Source: Pleomorphochaeta sp963678575 (lineage in GTDB: Bacteria; Spirochaetota; Spirochaetia; Sphaerochaetales; Sphaerochaetaceae). Taken from it: DNA of 64,000 nt. Shown here piece after piece: positions 1 through 9,896 of the stretch. The notes below the pieces were generated by a model. It saw only the letters and a program-made list of their open reading frames with translations, made no database searches and was not told where the DNA came from. The position numbers and the translations under genes were made by a program. How positions within the stretch are numbered: position 1 is the stretch's first letter; each line of letters starts with the position of its first letter. The DNA is taken from contig CAXXHV010000002.1 of NCBI GenBank assembly GCA_963678575.2, positions 1,364,001 through 1,428,000 of the forward strand, written 5' to 3'.

Positions 1-126
1 ATCAAACATCAATAACATGTTAAATCTTTATTGATGTAATACTTGTATCTTTGCTTTCCCCTATGGCAGATAAAGGATGTATAGCAGAATCCTCAAACCA
101 TTGATTTTACTGGGTTAGCAGTTTAT

Positions 127-389
127 TCATCTTACCCACATACGAACCTCGATATATACGTTAATAAGAATATTTGCTTTTTTATCGACCATTACAGCCC
201 CCATTAATGGAAAAGCATTTAATATATTGCCTTTTAGCGATTGTATAAAATTTTCCATCTTAAAACTATTTTTAATTTATCTTCATGTGGTTCAATAGCT
301 AAACACTCTTTAGATTCATCAACAAAAAATTTAACTTGAATTATAACAGTTTCACCTAAGATCCAAGCATTTATCACTATTCTATCCCA
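127..389 (-). pseudogene. Decayed protein-coding fragment, family unknown
   Basis: On the minus strand two short overlapping reading frames look protein-like. Frame A (389 down to 234) contains INAWILGETVIIQVKFFVD and ends KILYNR-stop. Frame B (258 down to 127) starts MENFIQSLKG and contains LMGAVMVDKKANILINV. Frame B begins inside frame A in another phase, as if one protein had suffered a frameshift where they overlap. Neither frame has a clear start with a ribosome binding site. I do not recognise the family. Two tiny real genes are possible but less likely. Confidence 0.35.
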
Positions 390-1572
390 TTAATACTTAA
401 TACTTTATTTAAATTTTAAGGTTCAATAAATATTAATTGTAACACATTAATATTCTCTACCAAATCAAGTTCAATCCGATATGTCTTATATTAGTATATT
501 TAATATAAGATAAAAAACAAGATTTGTTTTATTTGCCAATTTTTAAATATTATCATTTTTTTTTATTTATCTATATTGTCCTATACATAATAAAAATATA
601 ATCATCATAATTTCGATATTTAAGATAATTTAGCTAGGCTAAACATCTATTTTTTATTCTTAGTATTTATAATTTTTTTATCTTCAAAAAGATTCAAAAA
701 GCTTTTTTATAAATTCTAACTCATTAAAGTTTTTGAGAAGTTTTTCTAATCTATTATGGTACATATTTTTTCATTATAATTATATTCAATGCATTGTGGT
801 TCTTACTATTTCACAATACTAAAGGCATTAAATCTATTTAAATCAAAAATATAAGGTATTTGAAAATTCATTTAAAGACTAAAAAAAACTATAAAGTTTG
901 TATAATCAACCTACATGATATCATCTTATCAAAAAACAAGTTTCTACTAAAATAAAATTTTTGTATCATCAAATCAGTATATAAAAAAACTCCAAAGATT
1001 GAATCAACTTTCAATCAATAGAGTTTGATTTAATATAATGGATATTAAAATTATTTGTATTATCATTATAACCAAATTAGATATCAATTTGCATTCCCTT
1101 TTTATTTATTACTAATATTCTATCAAAAAGTTCAATACTCTTTATCAATTAAACTTACAAAATTACGGAAAATTTAAATCTATCGTATTCTAGCTATTTT
1201 TAAATTTAGTACTATAGAAATAAAATAATAAAAATAAATTAATAACCCGTTAACTTTACAAAATATGAAAAAAGATTAATGTAATAATTAATATAAGCAA
1301 CAGTGTAAAATAAGCAAAAAATCTCTCAAACTATTTTGTATTTTAAATTTAATCTAGACTTTAAATCAAAAATAGTTAATATTATTATATCCACATTAGA
1401 GATAAAACTTCAACATAATGTTGTATATCACTTTATAAACAATTTATTTATAAAACTTTTACCAAAACAAATATTGGATTAGCTTATTTCATAATTTCAA
1501 AATGAGACAGTTCGCCTTTTTTAAATAAACTTAATTTTACTTAATAAAAAATATCAAATTACCTTTAAATTC
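390..1572. other. Gene-free AT-rich region
   Basis: About 1.2 kb with no supportable gene. Composition is more AT-biased than in the neighbouring genes, with frequent stops in all frames. I see no tRNA, no repeat family and no insertion sequence ends. No convincing terminator hairpin follows the CapD-like gene that ends at 1573 on the minus strand. Confidence 0.5.
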
Positions 1573-3393
1573 TTAAACTTCATTAAATTCAACTACTGTA
1601 TCTTTTACCCATTGTTTAAGATTATCTGGAGTTATTTTATTTAGTTGAGTAATTATTTGTTTGAAATATTCTTTGTTAAGAGAACCTGTTACTTTAGCTT
1701 TAAAGATTAATTTATTTGAAGTAGGGATGATATTATCTTTGTTGGCAAGGAGCTCTTCATACATCTTCTCTCCTGGTCTTAGACCTGTGATTCTAATCTT
1801 GTTTTTACTTGGATCCCCATACATTTCTATAAGCTTTTTAGCAAAGTCATAAATGTTTACAGGTTGTCCCATGTCTAAGACCATAACCTCTCCACCTTTA
1901 CCAATAGAGCCTGCTAAGAAGACTAATGATACGGCTTCTGGGATTGCCATAAAGTATCTGATAATCTTCTTATCAGTAACGGTTATATCAACTCCTGCTT
2001 GTATTTCTTCAATAAATAATGGAAGCATTGAACCTCTAGATCCTAATACATTGCCAAATCTAACACAAACAAAATCTGTATCAGGATTTTCTTCATTAAG
2101 CATTGCTGCTTCTAGTTCAACCATTCTCTTTGTTGCACCCATTACATTAGTTGGATTAACTGCTTTATCGGTACTAATTACAACTACTCTTTTTACCTTA
2201 TGTTTTGCAGCAGAGCTTAAAACATTAAAAGAGCCACCTACATTAGTCCTAATTCCTTCTTCTGGGTAAAGTTGAATTAATGGAACATGTTTATAAGCGG
2301 CTGCATGGAATATTATATCTGGTTTATATTGTTCAATTATTTGATCTATCTTTTCTTTATTCTTTATATCACATAATACAGGGACTACTTCATCACTCCA
2401 TTCTGATTTATAATTTAGTAATCTTAATGCACAATCATGTAAAGAGCTTTCATCAATATCTAGTATTATTAGTTTTTTAGGATTATAGCTTTTAGCTTGT
2501 CTGGATATTTCACTACCAATTGATCCACAAGCTCCTGTTACTAAAACTACTTTGTTTTCAATCATTTCTCTTATAGGTTCTCTATCGATTTCTATAAGTT
2601 TTCTTCCAAGTAAGTCTTTATAATCTAACTTTCTTAAATCAAGTGTTTTCTTATTATTATTCTCAAGTTCAAAAAGAGATGGAACAATCTTTATCTCTCT
2701 AGATAAACCATTTGCAATTGCAATAGCTCTTTGCATTTTCTCAGCAGATAATTGAGTTATTGCAATAATAAGAGTTCTCGCTCCTGTAGTAATTAATACC
2801 TCTTCTAGCTTATCTAAATTACCATATACAGGCTTATTTAGAATTAATACCCCGTTCTTAATATTTTCATCATCAATAAAACCAAGAACATTAAAAGGGA
2901 GTTTTCCGCTTATTGATTGTCTTACTAAAGTTTTACCGATTTCTCCTGCACCAAATACTATTGCTTTTTCTCTTAAATCATTTAATGAATTATTCCCATT
3001 ATAGAATCTTACATTTCTATGATTAATATAGAATCTGTATAATACTCTATACCCCATAGTGAAAAAATATGATAAAAATGTATAAGCTATAAATACTCTA
3101 AATGTTGATAATTCAAATAGTTGGTTATTATAGATTATAATAAAACCAATAGTAGAACCTATTGCAAGAGACATTCCTCTTATAGCTAACTCTAAAGAAC
3201 TATCTAATAATCTAACTTTATAGACTTTGAATAAAAAGAAACAAGCAACTTGTGATATAAATATAATAAAAGCAATTCTTAATAAACCTTCAGTTGTTCC
3301 TTTTACTAAAAACACTGCTAATAATAATGCTATATAAAAAGCAATTATATCTATCAGTACTAATGCTGCTATTCTTATTGTTCTTGTCTTCAT
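1573..3393 (-). CDS. Membrane CapD/FlaA1-family UDP-sugar 4,6-dehydratase/epimerase
   Basis: A 606-residue polytopic nucleoside-diphosphate-sugar dehydratase of the WbpM/PglF/CapD type, expected to make an activated deoxy-amino-sugar precursor for a surface polysaccharide or protein glycan. Four hydrophobic helices occupy about residues 8-125. A first Rossmann-like domain carries VFGAGEIG (about 147-153). The catalytic extended-SDR domain starts at LVTGACGSIGSE (about 284-295), followed by AAAYKHVPL (364-372), STDKAVNP (407-414) and MGATKR (418-423). Met replaces the usual SDR tyrosine, which is normal for this family. Length is typical. It stands alone: no glycosyltransferase or flippase gene is nearby, so its pathway partners must lie elsewhere. 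The exact nucleotide sugar cannot be read from sequence. Confidence 0.9.
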   Translation of the reverse strand: MKTRTIRIAALVLIDIIAFYIALLLAVFLVKGTTEGLLRIAFIIFISQVACFFLFKVYKVRLLDSSLELAIRGMSLAIGSTIGFIIIYNNQLFELSTFRVFIAYTFLSYFFTMGYRVLYRFYINHRNVRFYNGNNSLNDLREKAIVFGAGEIGKTLVRQSISGKLPFNVLGFIDDENIKNGVLILNKPVYGNLDKLEEVLITTGARTLIIAITQLSAEKMQRAIAIANGLSREIKIVPSLFELENNNKKTLDLRKLDYKDLLGRKLIEIDREPIREMIENKVVLVTGACGSIGSEISRQAKSYNPKKLIILDIDESSLHDCALRLLNYKSEWSDEVVPVLCDIKNKEKIDQIIEQYKPDIIFHAAAYKHVPLIQLYPEEGIRTNVGGSFNVLSSAAKHKVKRVVVISTDKAVNPTNVMGATKRMVELEAAMLNEENPDTDFVCVRFGNVLGSRGSMLPLFIEEIQAGVDITVTDKKIIRYFMAIPEAVSLVFLAGSIGKGGEVMVLDMGQPVNIYDFAKKLIEMYGDPSKNKIRITGLRPGEKMYEELLANKDNIIPTSNKLIFKAKVTGSLNKEYFKQIITQLNKITPDNLKQWVKDTVVEFNEV

Positions 3394-4774
3394 CAGTTAC
3401 TATTCCTAAGAGGTGGGTTATTTATAATATCAAGGCTATTGTTTTATTATATCTGAATTCAATTTCAATATTAATTTTTTTTGTTTTTTTTATTGTTAGT
3501 CTTATCATTAATTTTATTACTAATTGATAATTTTTAAGGTGTATTTATTTTTATATTCATTATGTTATTTATTAACCAATATTAATCTTTTGCTTAAATT
3601 CATTTTAATTAATTATTATTTCAATTCATTATTATCTTTATGCTTATTAATACATAATGGATATAGTAAACCAATACAGCGATAATTCTGTATTGTAATC
3701 AATTAATTTTATCCAACACATAATACCGCGACTAATCAGCGTGTACTAATTAATTGAAAATAATGATAAATATTTAAGGATTTATTTGAATTTAAGTTAA
3801 TGTGAACATATAAAAAATAATATCAATATATATTTATAATTTTTCGGCAAGCCCCCACTAGCCTTAAATTACTAACAACCCCTCAATAAATTTGTATTTG
3901 AATACTACCCTAAAATTGCGTTTCTTGCAACATAGATAACAATTTCATTTATCAAATGTTACAATTGAAAAATAATGCAATATTTAATTAATAATCGATT
4001 AATCAAATATTTTATACTTATCAATTTTTTATAAATTACTATTACAATAATGGAAAATATTATATTCTTTTATCTAAAAAAGAGTTAATTATTTTTATGT
4101 AATTAGCTTTTATTGCTTATTAAATAAACATTTATCTATATTTTATAACAATATTGATATAAACTGTTAAAGCAAGTTTGTTTGTTATCTACTTTCTTTC
4201 ATTAGGAATATAATATCTTTAGTAAATTCACTAAAGGTTTTTTAACAAAAAGAAAGCTTTTTCTTACAAAACCTTTTTTAACATTATTCATCTCATTTTT
4301 TACATTTCTAATAAAATATGTATTATGATTCATTAATTATTAAGGTTTGAAACTAACTAACAAATCTTTCATTTCGCTATTCTTTAAATAATTATACAAA
4401 CTTTTAAAACACTAATTCACAACTAAATTGAATTAGTATTTTTTTACATACTTATTATTATCCTTTAAAATACAAAAATATTTTTTACATATATTATTAT
4501 AAATACATGAATCAAATAAATTTTTAAAAATTAAATTTTAAAGAAATCTAAATAAAAAAGATTATTATCAGAGTATATATTTATTTAAGTTAAATATAAT
4601 AAAGGTGTAATATATACATTTGTTTAAACTAGAATAGCTTTTATTAATCATGCTAAAATGCTTCTTGTTTATGGAATATTTAGGTTTAATAGCAAGTTTA
4701 TTTTTTTTGTTTTGCGCTTTAAGTTATTTTCTTTTCATCTATTTCATATTTATTTCTGTAATAGGTGGTACTTG
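3394..4774. other. Long divergent intergenic region
   Basis: About 1.4 kb between divergently transcribed genes. It must hold the promoters of the CapD-like gene (minus) and the GGDEF gene (plus), but I cannot pick -35/-10 pairs with confidence in such AT-rich DNA. A short relatively GC-rich island lies near 3845-3885. No RNA gene fold, repeat array or protein-like frame is convincing. Confidence 0.4.
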
Positions 4775-5938
4775 ATGCAAAACCTTTTTATGTTATTTGA
4801 CTTTTTTAAGAATAAAGAAAAGTATGATTTAAAAACACAACTTTTTGTTGTTTCTCAATTATATATTACGGCCTTAGGAGTAATTACTCTTTTTGCTCAA
4901 ATTTTCATTACTCACAATCAAGATTTTATAGGAAACACTTTTTGGATTGGATTCTCAATTATTTCATTACTTTGTAGTGAACTTTGTCTTCGCCTAAATA
5001 ATAATAAAAAAGCGCAAAGAATATATTCTAGTGTCGTTTTATCTTTTATATCTATTGTTGTTATTCCTGTTGGTATTTATATTTCTGGTAGTATTACATC
5101 TCCTTCAATAATTTATGTTTTTGTCGGTGTTTCTCTTATATCTTTTTTAGCTTCTAATAAGTTAAGAATCTTCTTAAATTCTTATATTGTTATATTCTGT
5201 CTATCTTTTATTTATATGGAGTTTAACTATCCAGAGGCTATTAATATTGAAGTTCCAACTTATAGAGAGAATTTAGAAGATTGGTCAATTATTTTTATAA
5301 TTATTCTTTTATTCTTTAATAAACTAATTTCTTCTATAAGAAAATTATTGAAGAAGAAATCAAAGACTATTATTCAGCAAAAAGATGAATTATATACTAT
5401 GTCTATTACTGATTATCTTACAAAGCTCTATAACAAAAAATATCTTTATGAAATTTTAGAAGATTCTGTTGATAAATTAAATAATTATAATGACTCCTTT
5501 ATTCTTATTGCTATCGATATTGATCATTTTAAAATCTATAATGATACATATGGTCATATTGAAGGTGATGCTTGTCTTAAAAATATTGCTTCTATATTTT
5601 TAGAATCTGTTTCTAAAGATATGGGGTATGTTTTTAGATTTGGTGGTGAAGAATTTGTTATTGCATTAAACGCTTCAAGTTTTGATTATGGTGTTTCTAT
5701 TATTAATACTATTAATGATAAATTAAATAAGAAATGTATAGAAAATAAGAATTCTCCTACTTCTAATAAAGTGACTCTTAGTATGGGTATTGTTTTATTC
5801 GAAAAAGATGTCAATGAAGAATATGATGTTAATTATCTTCTTCATAAGTTAGATAGTGCTCTTTATAAAGCTAAAGAGAATGGAAGAAATCAAAGTTGGG
5901 CTTTTAATAATAATGAGTATTATAGAATTGCTAATTAA
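4775..5938 (+). CDS. Membrane-bound diguanylate cyclase (GGDEF)
   Basis: Makes the second messenger cyclic di-GMP from two GTP. I choose the ATG at 4775 (387 residues) because AGGTGG sits six bases before it; an in-frame ATG at 4658 would add 39 residues but has no ribosome binding site. The N-terminal half is hydrophobic, about six membrane helices with short loops, and replaces any recognisable sensor domain. The catalytic domain follows: DIDHFKIYNDTYGHIEGD and then GGEEF encoded at 5642-5656. The inhibitory RxxD site five residues before GGEEF is absent (KDMG is found there), so product feedback through an I-site is unlikely. No EAL domain is present. It appears monocistronic, ending at the terminator at 5996-6028. 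Confidence 0.9.
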   Translation: MQNLFMLFDFFKNKEKYDLKTQLFVVSQLYITALGVITLFAQIFITHNQDFIGNTFWIGFSIISLLCSELCLRLNNNKKAQRIYSSVVLSFISIVVIPVGIYISGSITSPSIIYVFVGVSLISFLASNKLRIFLNSYIVIFCLSFIYMEFNYPEAINIEVPTYRENLEDWSIIFIIILLFFNKLISSIRKLLKKKSKTIIQQKDELYTMSITDYLTKLYNKKYLYEILEDSVDKLNNYNDSFILIAIDIDHFKIYNDTYGHIEGDACLKNIASIFLESVSKDMGYVFRFGGEEFVIALNASSFDYGVSIINTINDKLNKKCIENKNSPTSNKVTLSMGIVLFEKDVNEEYDVNYLLHKLDSALYKAKENGRNQSWAFNNNEYYRIAN

Positions 5939-5995
5939 GAGTAAATTCTTTATTCTAAATTATATAAGAATTTTTATAATATAAATATATTAAAA

Positions 5996-6028
5996 AAGAG
6001 CAGGAGTAAAACTCTTGCCCTTTTTTTA
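5996..6028 (+). terminator. Rho-independent terminator of the GGDEF gene
   Basis: Imperfect hairpin with arms AAGAGCAGGAGT and ACTCTTGCCCTT (one wobble and one mismatch) around a three-base loop, followed by seven T. It lies about 58 bases after the stop codon. Confidence 0.75.
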
Positions 6029-6103
6029 ATTAGGATTCCTTTTTTAATAAAACTTATTCTATTTAATCAGGTATCTAAATTATCAAAAATGTAAAATTAT
6101 TAA

Positions 6104-7120
6104 TTAAACATCAAAATCTAAAATTATTTTCTTATAATTTCTTGAATCAATTGTTTTTTTAATCTTTTCTACATCTCTAAAATCAATTACATCAGATATC
6201 ATATCTGAAGGATCAATTTGATTTGTTTCAAATAAATTAATTACATTTTTAAAGTTTTCATATTGTAGTCTTGAACCAATTATATCAATTTCTTTTTTAG
6301 TAATTAATAATTGAGCTATATTTGATGGTCTTTCATCAAAACCCATTGTAACTATTCTTCCTGCATTTCCAACTATATCTAGTAAAAATTCTACAGATTT
6401 AGTATTACAAACACTATCAATACAAACTGTTGGGCCATATCCATCAGTAGCTGATAATATTTTCTCTTTTAATTGTGGATCTGTTCCATTAAACACATAA
6501 TCTGCTCCAGCATTGAGGGCTGAATCTAATTTTTCTTGATCAATATCAATAGAAATTATTTTACAGTTTATGGATTTAGCTACAGTTAATAGAGAAAAGC
6601 CTAAGGCTCCAGCTCCATTAATTAATAATATATCATCTTTAACAACTCTTCCTCTGCTTAAGGCATGGAAGGAAATTGTATAAGGTTCAATTAATACGGC
6701 CTTTTTAAAATCAAGAGCTGGATCTAATTTATAAACTGAATTTCCTGGTATTTTGAAATATTCTTGGTATCCTCCATCAATATTTACACCACGTACTTTC
6801 AAATCAGCACAGACATTAGCTCTTCCATGTAAACAGGCATAGCATTTTCCACAACTTTCAGTTTGATTAATAATTACATGATCCCCAACTTTTACATTCG
6901 TTACTTTTTTCCCTATTTCAGCAACCTTAGCGGTTACTTCATGTCCTAAGATTCTAGGATATGTTGCAATAGGATTGTGACCTTTTAAGATGGCTACATC
7001 ACTTCCACAAACCCCTGCAGCCATTACTTTTAGTATCACATCAGTATCATTATCAATTGTGGGTTTTTCTTTCTCAATAAGTTGTAAATTATTGGGACTC
7101 ATAACTTGAATAGCTTTCAT
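6104..7120 (-). CDS. Zinc-dependent medium-chain alcohol/polyol dehydrogenase
   Basis: A 338-residue NAD(P)-dependent dehydrogenase of the threonine/sorbitol/L-idonate type. Catalytic zinc ligands appear in AGVCGSDVAILKGH and GHEVTAKV. The structural zinc loop is complete (CGKCYACLHGRANVC, four Cys). The nucleotide fold carries GAGALGFSLL. It is the last gene of the TRAP/YiaK operon; its ATG directly follows the TGA of the YiaL-like gene. In the Escherichia coli yia cluster the steps after YiaK are a kinase, decarboxylase and epimerases. Here none of those is present and this dehydrogenase takes their place, so I infer it acts on a keto-gulonate or gulonate/idonate-type sugar acid. Substrate and reaction direction are unproven. 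Confidence 0.85.
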   Translation of the reverse strand: MKAIQVMSPNNLQLIEKEKPTIDNDTDVILKVMAAGVCGSDVAILKGHNPIATYPRILGHEVTAKVAEIGKKVTNVKVGDHVIINQTESCGKCYACLHGRANVCADLKVRGVNIDGGYQEYFKIPGNSVYKLDPALDFKKAVLIEPYTISFHALSRGRVVKDDILLINGAGALGFSLLTVAKSINCKIISIDIDQEKLDSALNAGADYVFNGTDPQLKEKILSATDGYGPTVCIDSVCNTKSVEFLLDIVGNAGRIVTMGFDERPSNIAQLLITKKEIDIIGSRLQYENFKNVINLFETNQIDPSDMISDVIDFRDVEKIKKTIDSRNYKKIILDFDV

Positions 7121-7573
7121 TCAAATATTCCTTATTTTAAAAATCATTTTTCTAACAGTATTTTCAGCTTGAGAATTCTCAAGTAAGGGCATATGAGGTT
7201 CATTATTAAAAAATACTATAAATTTATTTTTAGAAATTTTAATTTTGTTATCAATTTTATTGTTAGAAAGTTGTATATCATTTTTTGCATCATAATTAGA
7301 TACAGTATCATCAAAAGAATCACATAACCCATAACTTTCATTCCCTTCTAATACGAAGTGAATATCTATATTGTCTTTATGTATTTCTAATTTATTGTCA
7401 TCTAGTGTTTTTAAACCTGCGTCTAAAAACACTACTTTGACTTCATCTGATACTTTATACTCTCCATTTTCAAAATCACTTATATTATTGTTATTAAGAA
7501 AATCAGAAATTATTGCAAAACTTTTATTAATATTTTTGTATTTAGCAAAATTACAAAGTGAATCAATTATCAT
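7121..7573 (-). CDS. yiaL: YhcH/YjgK/YiaL family protein
   Basis: A 150-residue single-domain cupin-like protein. Family marks are the acidic segment KDNIDIHFVLEGNESYG, a central YDAKNDIQL, and FFNNEPHMPLL near the end, which carry the His/Glu/Asp metal-site pattern of this family. Family members include YiaL of E. coli and NanQ (YhcH), a sugar anomerase acting on sialic acid; an anomerase or mutarotase role for a keto-acid sugar is a reasonable inference here. It sits between yiaK-like and dehydrogenase genes (13-base gap before, none after), the position YiaL holds beside YiaK in E. coli. Identity at family level is firm, the precise reaction is not. Confidence 0.8.
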   Translation of the reverse strand: MIIDSLCNFAKYKNINKSFAIISDFLNNNNISDFENGEYKVSDEVKVVFLDAGLKTLDDNKLEIHKDNIDIHFVLEGNESYGLCDSFDDTVSNYDAKNDIQLSNNKIDNKIKISKNKFIVFFNNEPHMPLLENSQAENTVRKMIFKIRNI

Positions 7574-7585
7574 ATTTTTTCTACT

Positions 7586-8596
7586 CTATAAGCCTTTGAT
7601 TTCTGCCCAGACTGTATCATCAACAAAAATACCTAATTTATCGTGTTCTTCTCTAAATTTAATATAATCATCACCAGGAGCGAAAATACCTGTTGAATTT
7701 TCTGCTAAAGTACTGCTTTTTATATATTTCTTTGCATCTTCAGTGATTTGAGCTAAACGTTCATCTCCACAAGTTTTTTTAGGATCAATAATAATTATTA
7801 CTTGTGATGCACCTCCACAACTTCCCATATTTTTCTCATCGAGTTCTTTAGCTCCAATACCATCAGTTAATACACTACCTAAAACATCTAACATGAAGGA
7901 GAAGCTTGAACCTTTCCAATAACCGATAGGCATAATTCTCATTGATTCTTCAATCTTTCCAGGATCACAGGTAACATTACCATCATTATCAAATCCACCT
8001 GGATATGGTAATTGTTTATTAGCAAGTCTAGTTACTTGTAATTTACCATAAGCATATTGACTAATTGCCATATCTAATTGCATTGGAGGGTTTCCTTCAG
8101 ATCCTGGTACAGCCATTACAAAAGGATTGTTTCCTAATCTACAATCTTTTCCGCCCCAAGGAGGCATACAAGATTCAGTGTTTGTCCACATAATAGCAAC
8201 ATAACCTTTATTTGCAGCATATAGACCATAAGTTCCACCTCTCATCCAGTGAGTAGTATTTTTTAAGCCTACAAAACCAACACCATATTTCTTTGCTAAT
8301 TCGATGCCATCATCAACACCTTTTAAAGCATTTAATATTCCAGGTCCCATATTTCCATTAAGAACTTTCATTGCTCCAAATTCTTTTTCTATGGTTGGAT
8401 CTGCATTAATATCAACATATCCTTTTTGAATATAATCAACAAAACGTGCTACACGATTTGTGCCGTGGGAATATATTCCATCATAAGTAGATTCAGTATG
8501 AATTCTTGCACAAGTGTCTGCTTTTTCTTCAGACATACCATATTTCATGAATACTCTTTTTATTTCTTGTTGAATTTCATCAAATGTTAATCTCAT
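7586..8596 (-). CDS. yiaK: 2,3-diketo-L-gulonate reductase (malate/L-lactate dehydrogenase family)
   Basis: A 336-residue member of the Ldh2/MDH2 (COG2055) oxidoreductases, whose members bind NAD(P)H in a non-Rossmann fold. It matches remembered E. coli YiaK (DlgD) along its length: YSHGTNRVARF near residue 40 with the conserved His, NTTHWMRGGTYG, MWTNTESCMPPWG, QLPYPGGFD, MPIGYWKGS and the closing VDDTVWAEI. YiaK reduces 2,3-diketo-L-gulonate to 3-keto-L-gulonate with NADH. The match to the YiaK subgroup rather than to malate or ureidoglycolate dehydrogenases is supported by the flanking YiaL and TRAP transporter genes. Cytoplasmic, no signal peptide. Among the more confident functional calls in the window. 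Confidence 0.85.
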   Translation of the reverse strand: MRLTFDEIQQEIKRVFMKYGMSEEKADTCARIHTESTYDGIYSHGTNRVARFVDYIQKGYVDINADPTIEKEFGAMKVLNGNMGPGILNALKGVDDGIELAKKYGVGFVGLKNTTHWMRGGTYGLYAANKGYVAIMWTNTESCMPPWGGKDCRLGNNPFVMAVPGSEGNPPMQLDMAISQYAYGKLQVTRLANKQLPYPGGFDNDGNVTCDPGKIEESMRIMPIGYWKGSSFSFMLDVLGSVLTDGIGAKELDEKNMGSCGGASQVIIIIDPKKTCGDERLAQITEDAKKYIKSSTLAENSTGIFAPGDDYIKFREEHDKLGIFVDDTVWAEIKGL

Positions 8597-8611
8597 TTTT
8601 CTCTCCTTATG

Positions 8612-9892
8612 CTAAATTCCATAAACTAAATTTGGTAAAAATAGTGATATTTGTGGGAATATAGCAAGAATTACTAATAATAATACTATTGAAACAATAA
8701 ATGGCATTGCTTCTCTGGTATACTTCTCAACTGAACAATCTAATATTGAACAGGTTGAATACATTGTTACTCCTATAGGTGGGGTCATCCCTCCCATAGT
8801 AACTAGAATCATAAATAATATTCCAAAATGAACTGGGTCAAAGCCTAGTCTTTGAACTATTGGTAAAAAGATTGGTGTTAATATTAATACATTTGCTGTA
8901 GCTTCCATAAACATTCCAACAATAAAAACAAACAACATTATTATTAATAAAATTAAATATTTATTTGTTGAGAATGACACAATTGCTGAAGCAATACTTT
9001 GTGGAAGTTGTCCTGTTACTAAAGCATAACCAAAAGAATTTGAACAAATGATTATTATCATAATTACAGATAAATCTACTGCAGTTCTTCTTAATACCTC
9101 AATTAACATTTTGATTGTTAATTCTTTATAAATAAAGAATCCAATAAATAATGCATATACTACAGCAAAAGCACCTGCTTCTGAAGGAGTAAATAATCCA
9201 AATCTAATTCCAATAATTAATATTAATGGGAAAATCAAAGCCCAAACATTATCAACTAATCCATGTAAAAGTTCTTTGGCTGAAGCTCGTTTTTCAAATT
9301 CTTTTTGATAATTTCTTTTTGAAGATATTTTTGCAACAGATATCATTAAAAAAACCATCATTAAGAAACCTGGAATGATTCCAGCTAAGAACAATCTACC
9401 AATAGAAACTTCACCAGTTACACCATATAAAATCAAACCAATACTTGGTGGAATAGTTGAAACTATTAATCCGCCCATTGATAATATTGCAGCAGTAAAG
9501 CCTTTGGAATAACCTTTCTTTTCCATATCAGGGCCTAAAATTCTAGCTTCCATAGCTGCATCAGCTGTAGCAGAACCAGAGATTCCTCCCATCAAAGCAC
9601 TTAATACAACAGATACTTGTGCTAAGCCACCTCTTAAATGACCTGTTAGTAAATTGGAAAAGGTGATTAATCGCTTTGTAATTCCTGTTTCGTTCATTAA
9701 GTTCCCTGCTAATACAAAAAAAGGAACTGCTAATAAACTAAAGGATTGAGTACTAGCTACCATTCTCTGCACAACAATTTGAGCAGGGAAGCCAGTAGTA
9801 AAAAAATAAAACAAACTAGAAATACCAACGGCGAAAGCAACAGGCATTCCTAATAATAAAAACACTATAAAACTAATACCTAATATCAACAT
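8612..9892 (-). CDS. yiaN: TRAP transporter large permease (DctM/YiaN type)
   Basis: A 426-residue, very hydrophobic protein with roughly 12 membrane helices. Family marks are GMPVAFAVGISSL near the N-terminus, LMGGISGSATADAAM (about 100-114), a cytoplasmic basic loop near 190-205, and the C-terminal GGMTPPIGVTMYSTCSI. It forms the ion-driven transport channel of a tripartite ATP-independent periplasmic transporter together with the small subunit (four bases upstream) and the DctP-type binding protein. Gene order binding protein, small subunit, large subunit, YiaK, YiaL contains the same set as E. coli yiaKLMNO in rearranged order, so the cargo is probably 2,3-diketo-L-gulonate or a related sugar acid. 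Confidence 0.9.
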   Translation of the reverse strand: MLILGISFIVFLLLGMPVAFAVGISSLFYFFTTGFPAQIVVQRMVASTQSFSLLAVPFFVLAGNLMNETGITKRLITFSNLLTGHLRGGLAQVSVVLSALMGGISGSATADAAMEARILGPDMEKKGYSKGFTAAILSMGGLIVSTIPPSIGLILYGVTGEVSIGRLFLAGIIPGFLMMVFLMISVAKISSKRNYQKEFEKRASAKELLHGLVDNVWALIFPLILIIGIRFGLFTPSEAGAFAVVYALFIGFFIYKELTIKMLIEVLRRTAVDLSVIMIIIICSNSFGYALVTGQLPQSIASAIVSFSTNKYLILLIIMLFVFIVGMFMEATANVLILTPIFLPIVQRLGFDPVHFGILFMILVTMGGMTPPIGVTMYSTCSILDCSVEKYTREAMPFIVSIVLLLVILAIFPQISLFLPNLVYGI

Positions 9893-9896
9893 AAGT

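Noticed and set aside
1661..2480. Open frames on the plus strand opposite the CapD-like gene
   Set aside because: They are antisense shadows of a gene with full-length family motifs, lack ribosome sites and have low-complexity composition.
3294..3527. 77-codon plus-strand frame, very hydrophobic
   Set aside because: T-rich DNA read as Phe/Leu/Ile; overlaps the start of the CapD-like gene on the other strand; no ribosome site.
3845..3885. Short GC-rich island that might be a structured RNA
   Set aside because: No stable stem of convincing length could be formed by eye and no known riboswitch core was recognised.
4658..4774. Upstream ATG of the GGDEF protein
   Set aside because: No ribosome binding site, while AGGTGG lies at the right distance from the in-frame ATG at 4775.
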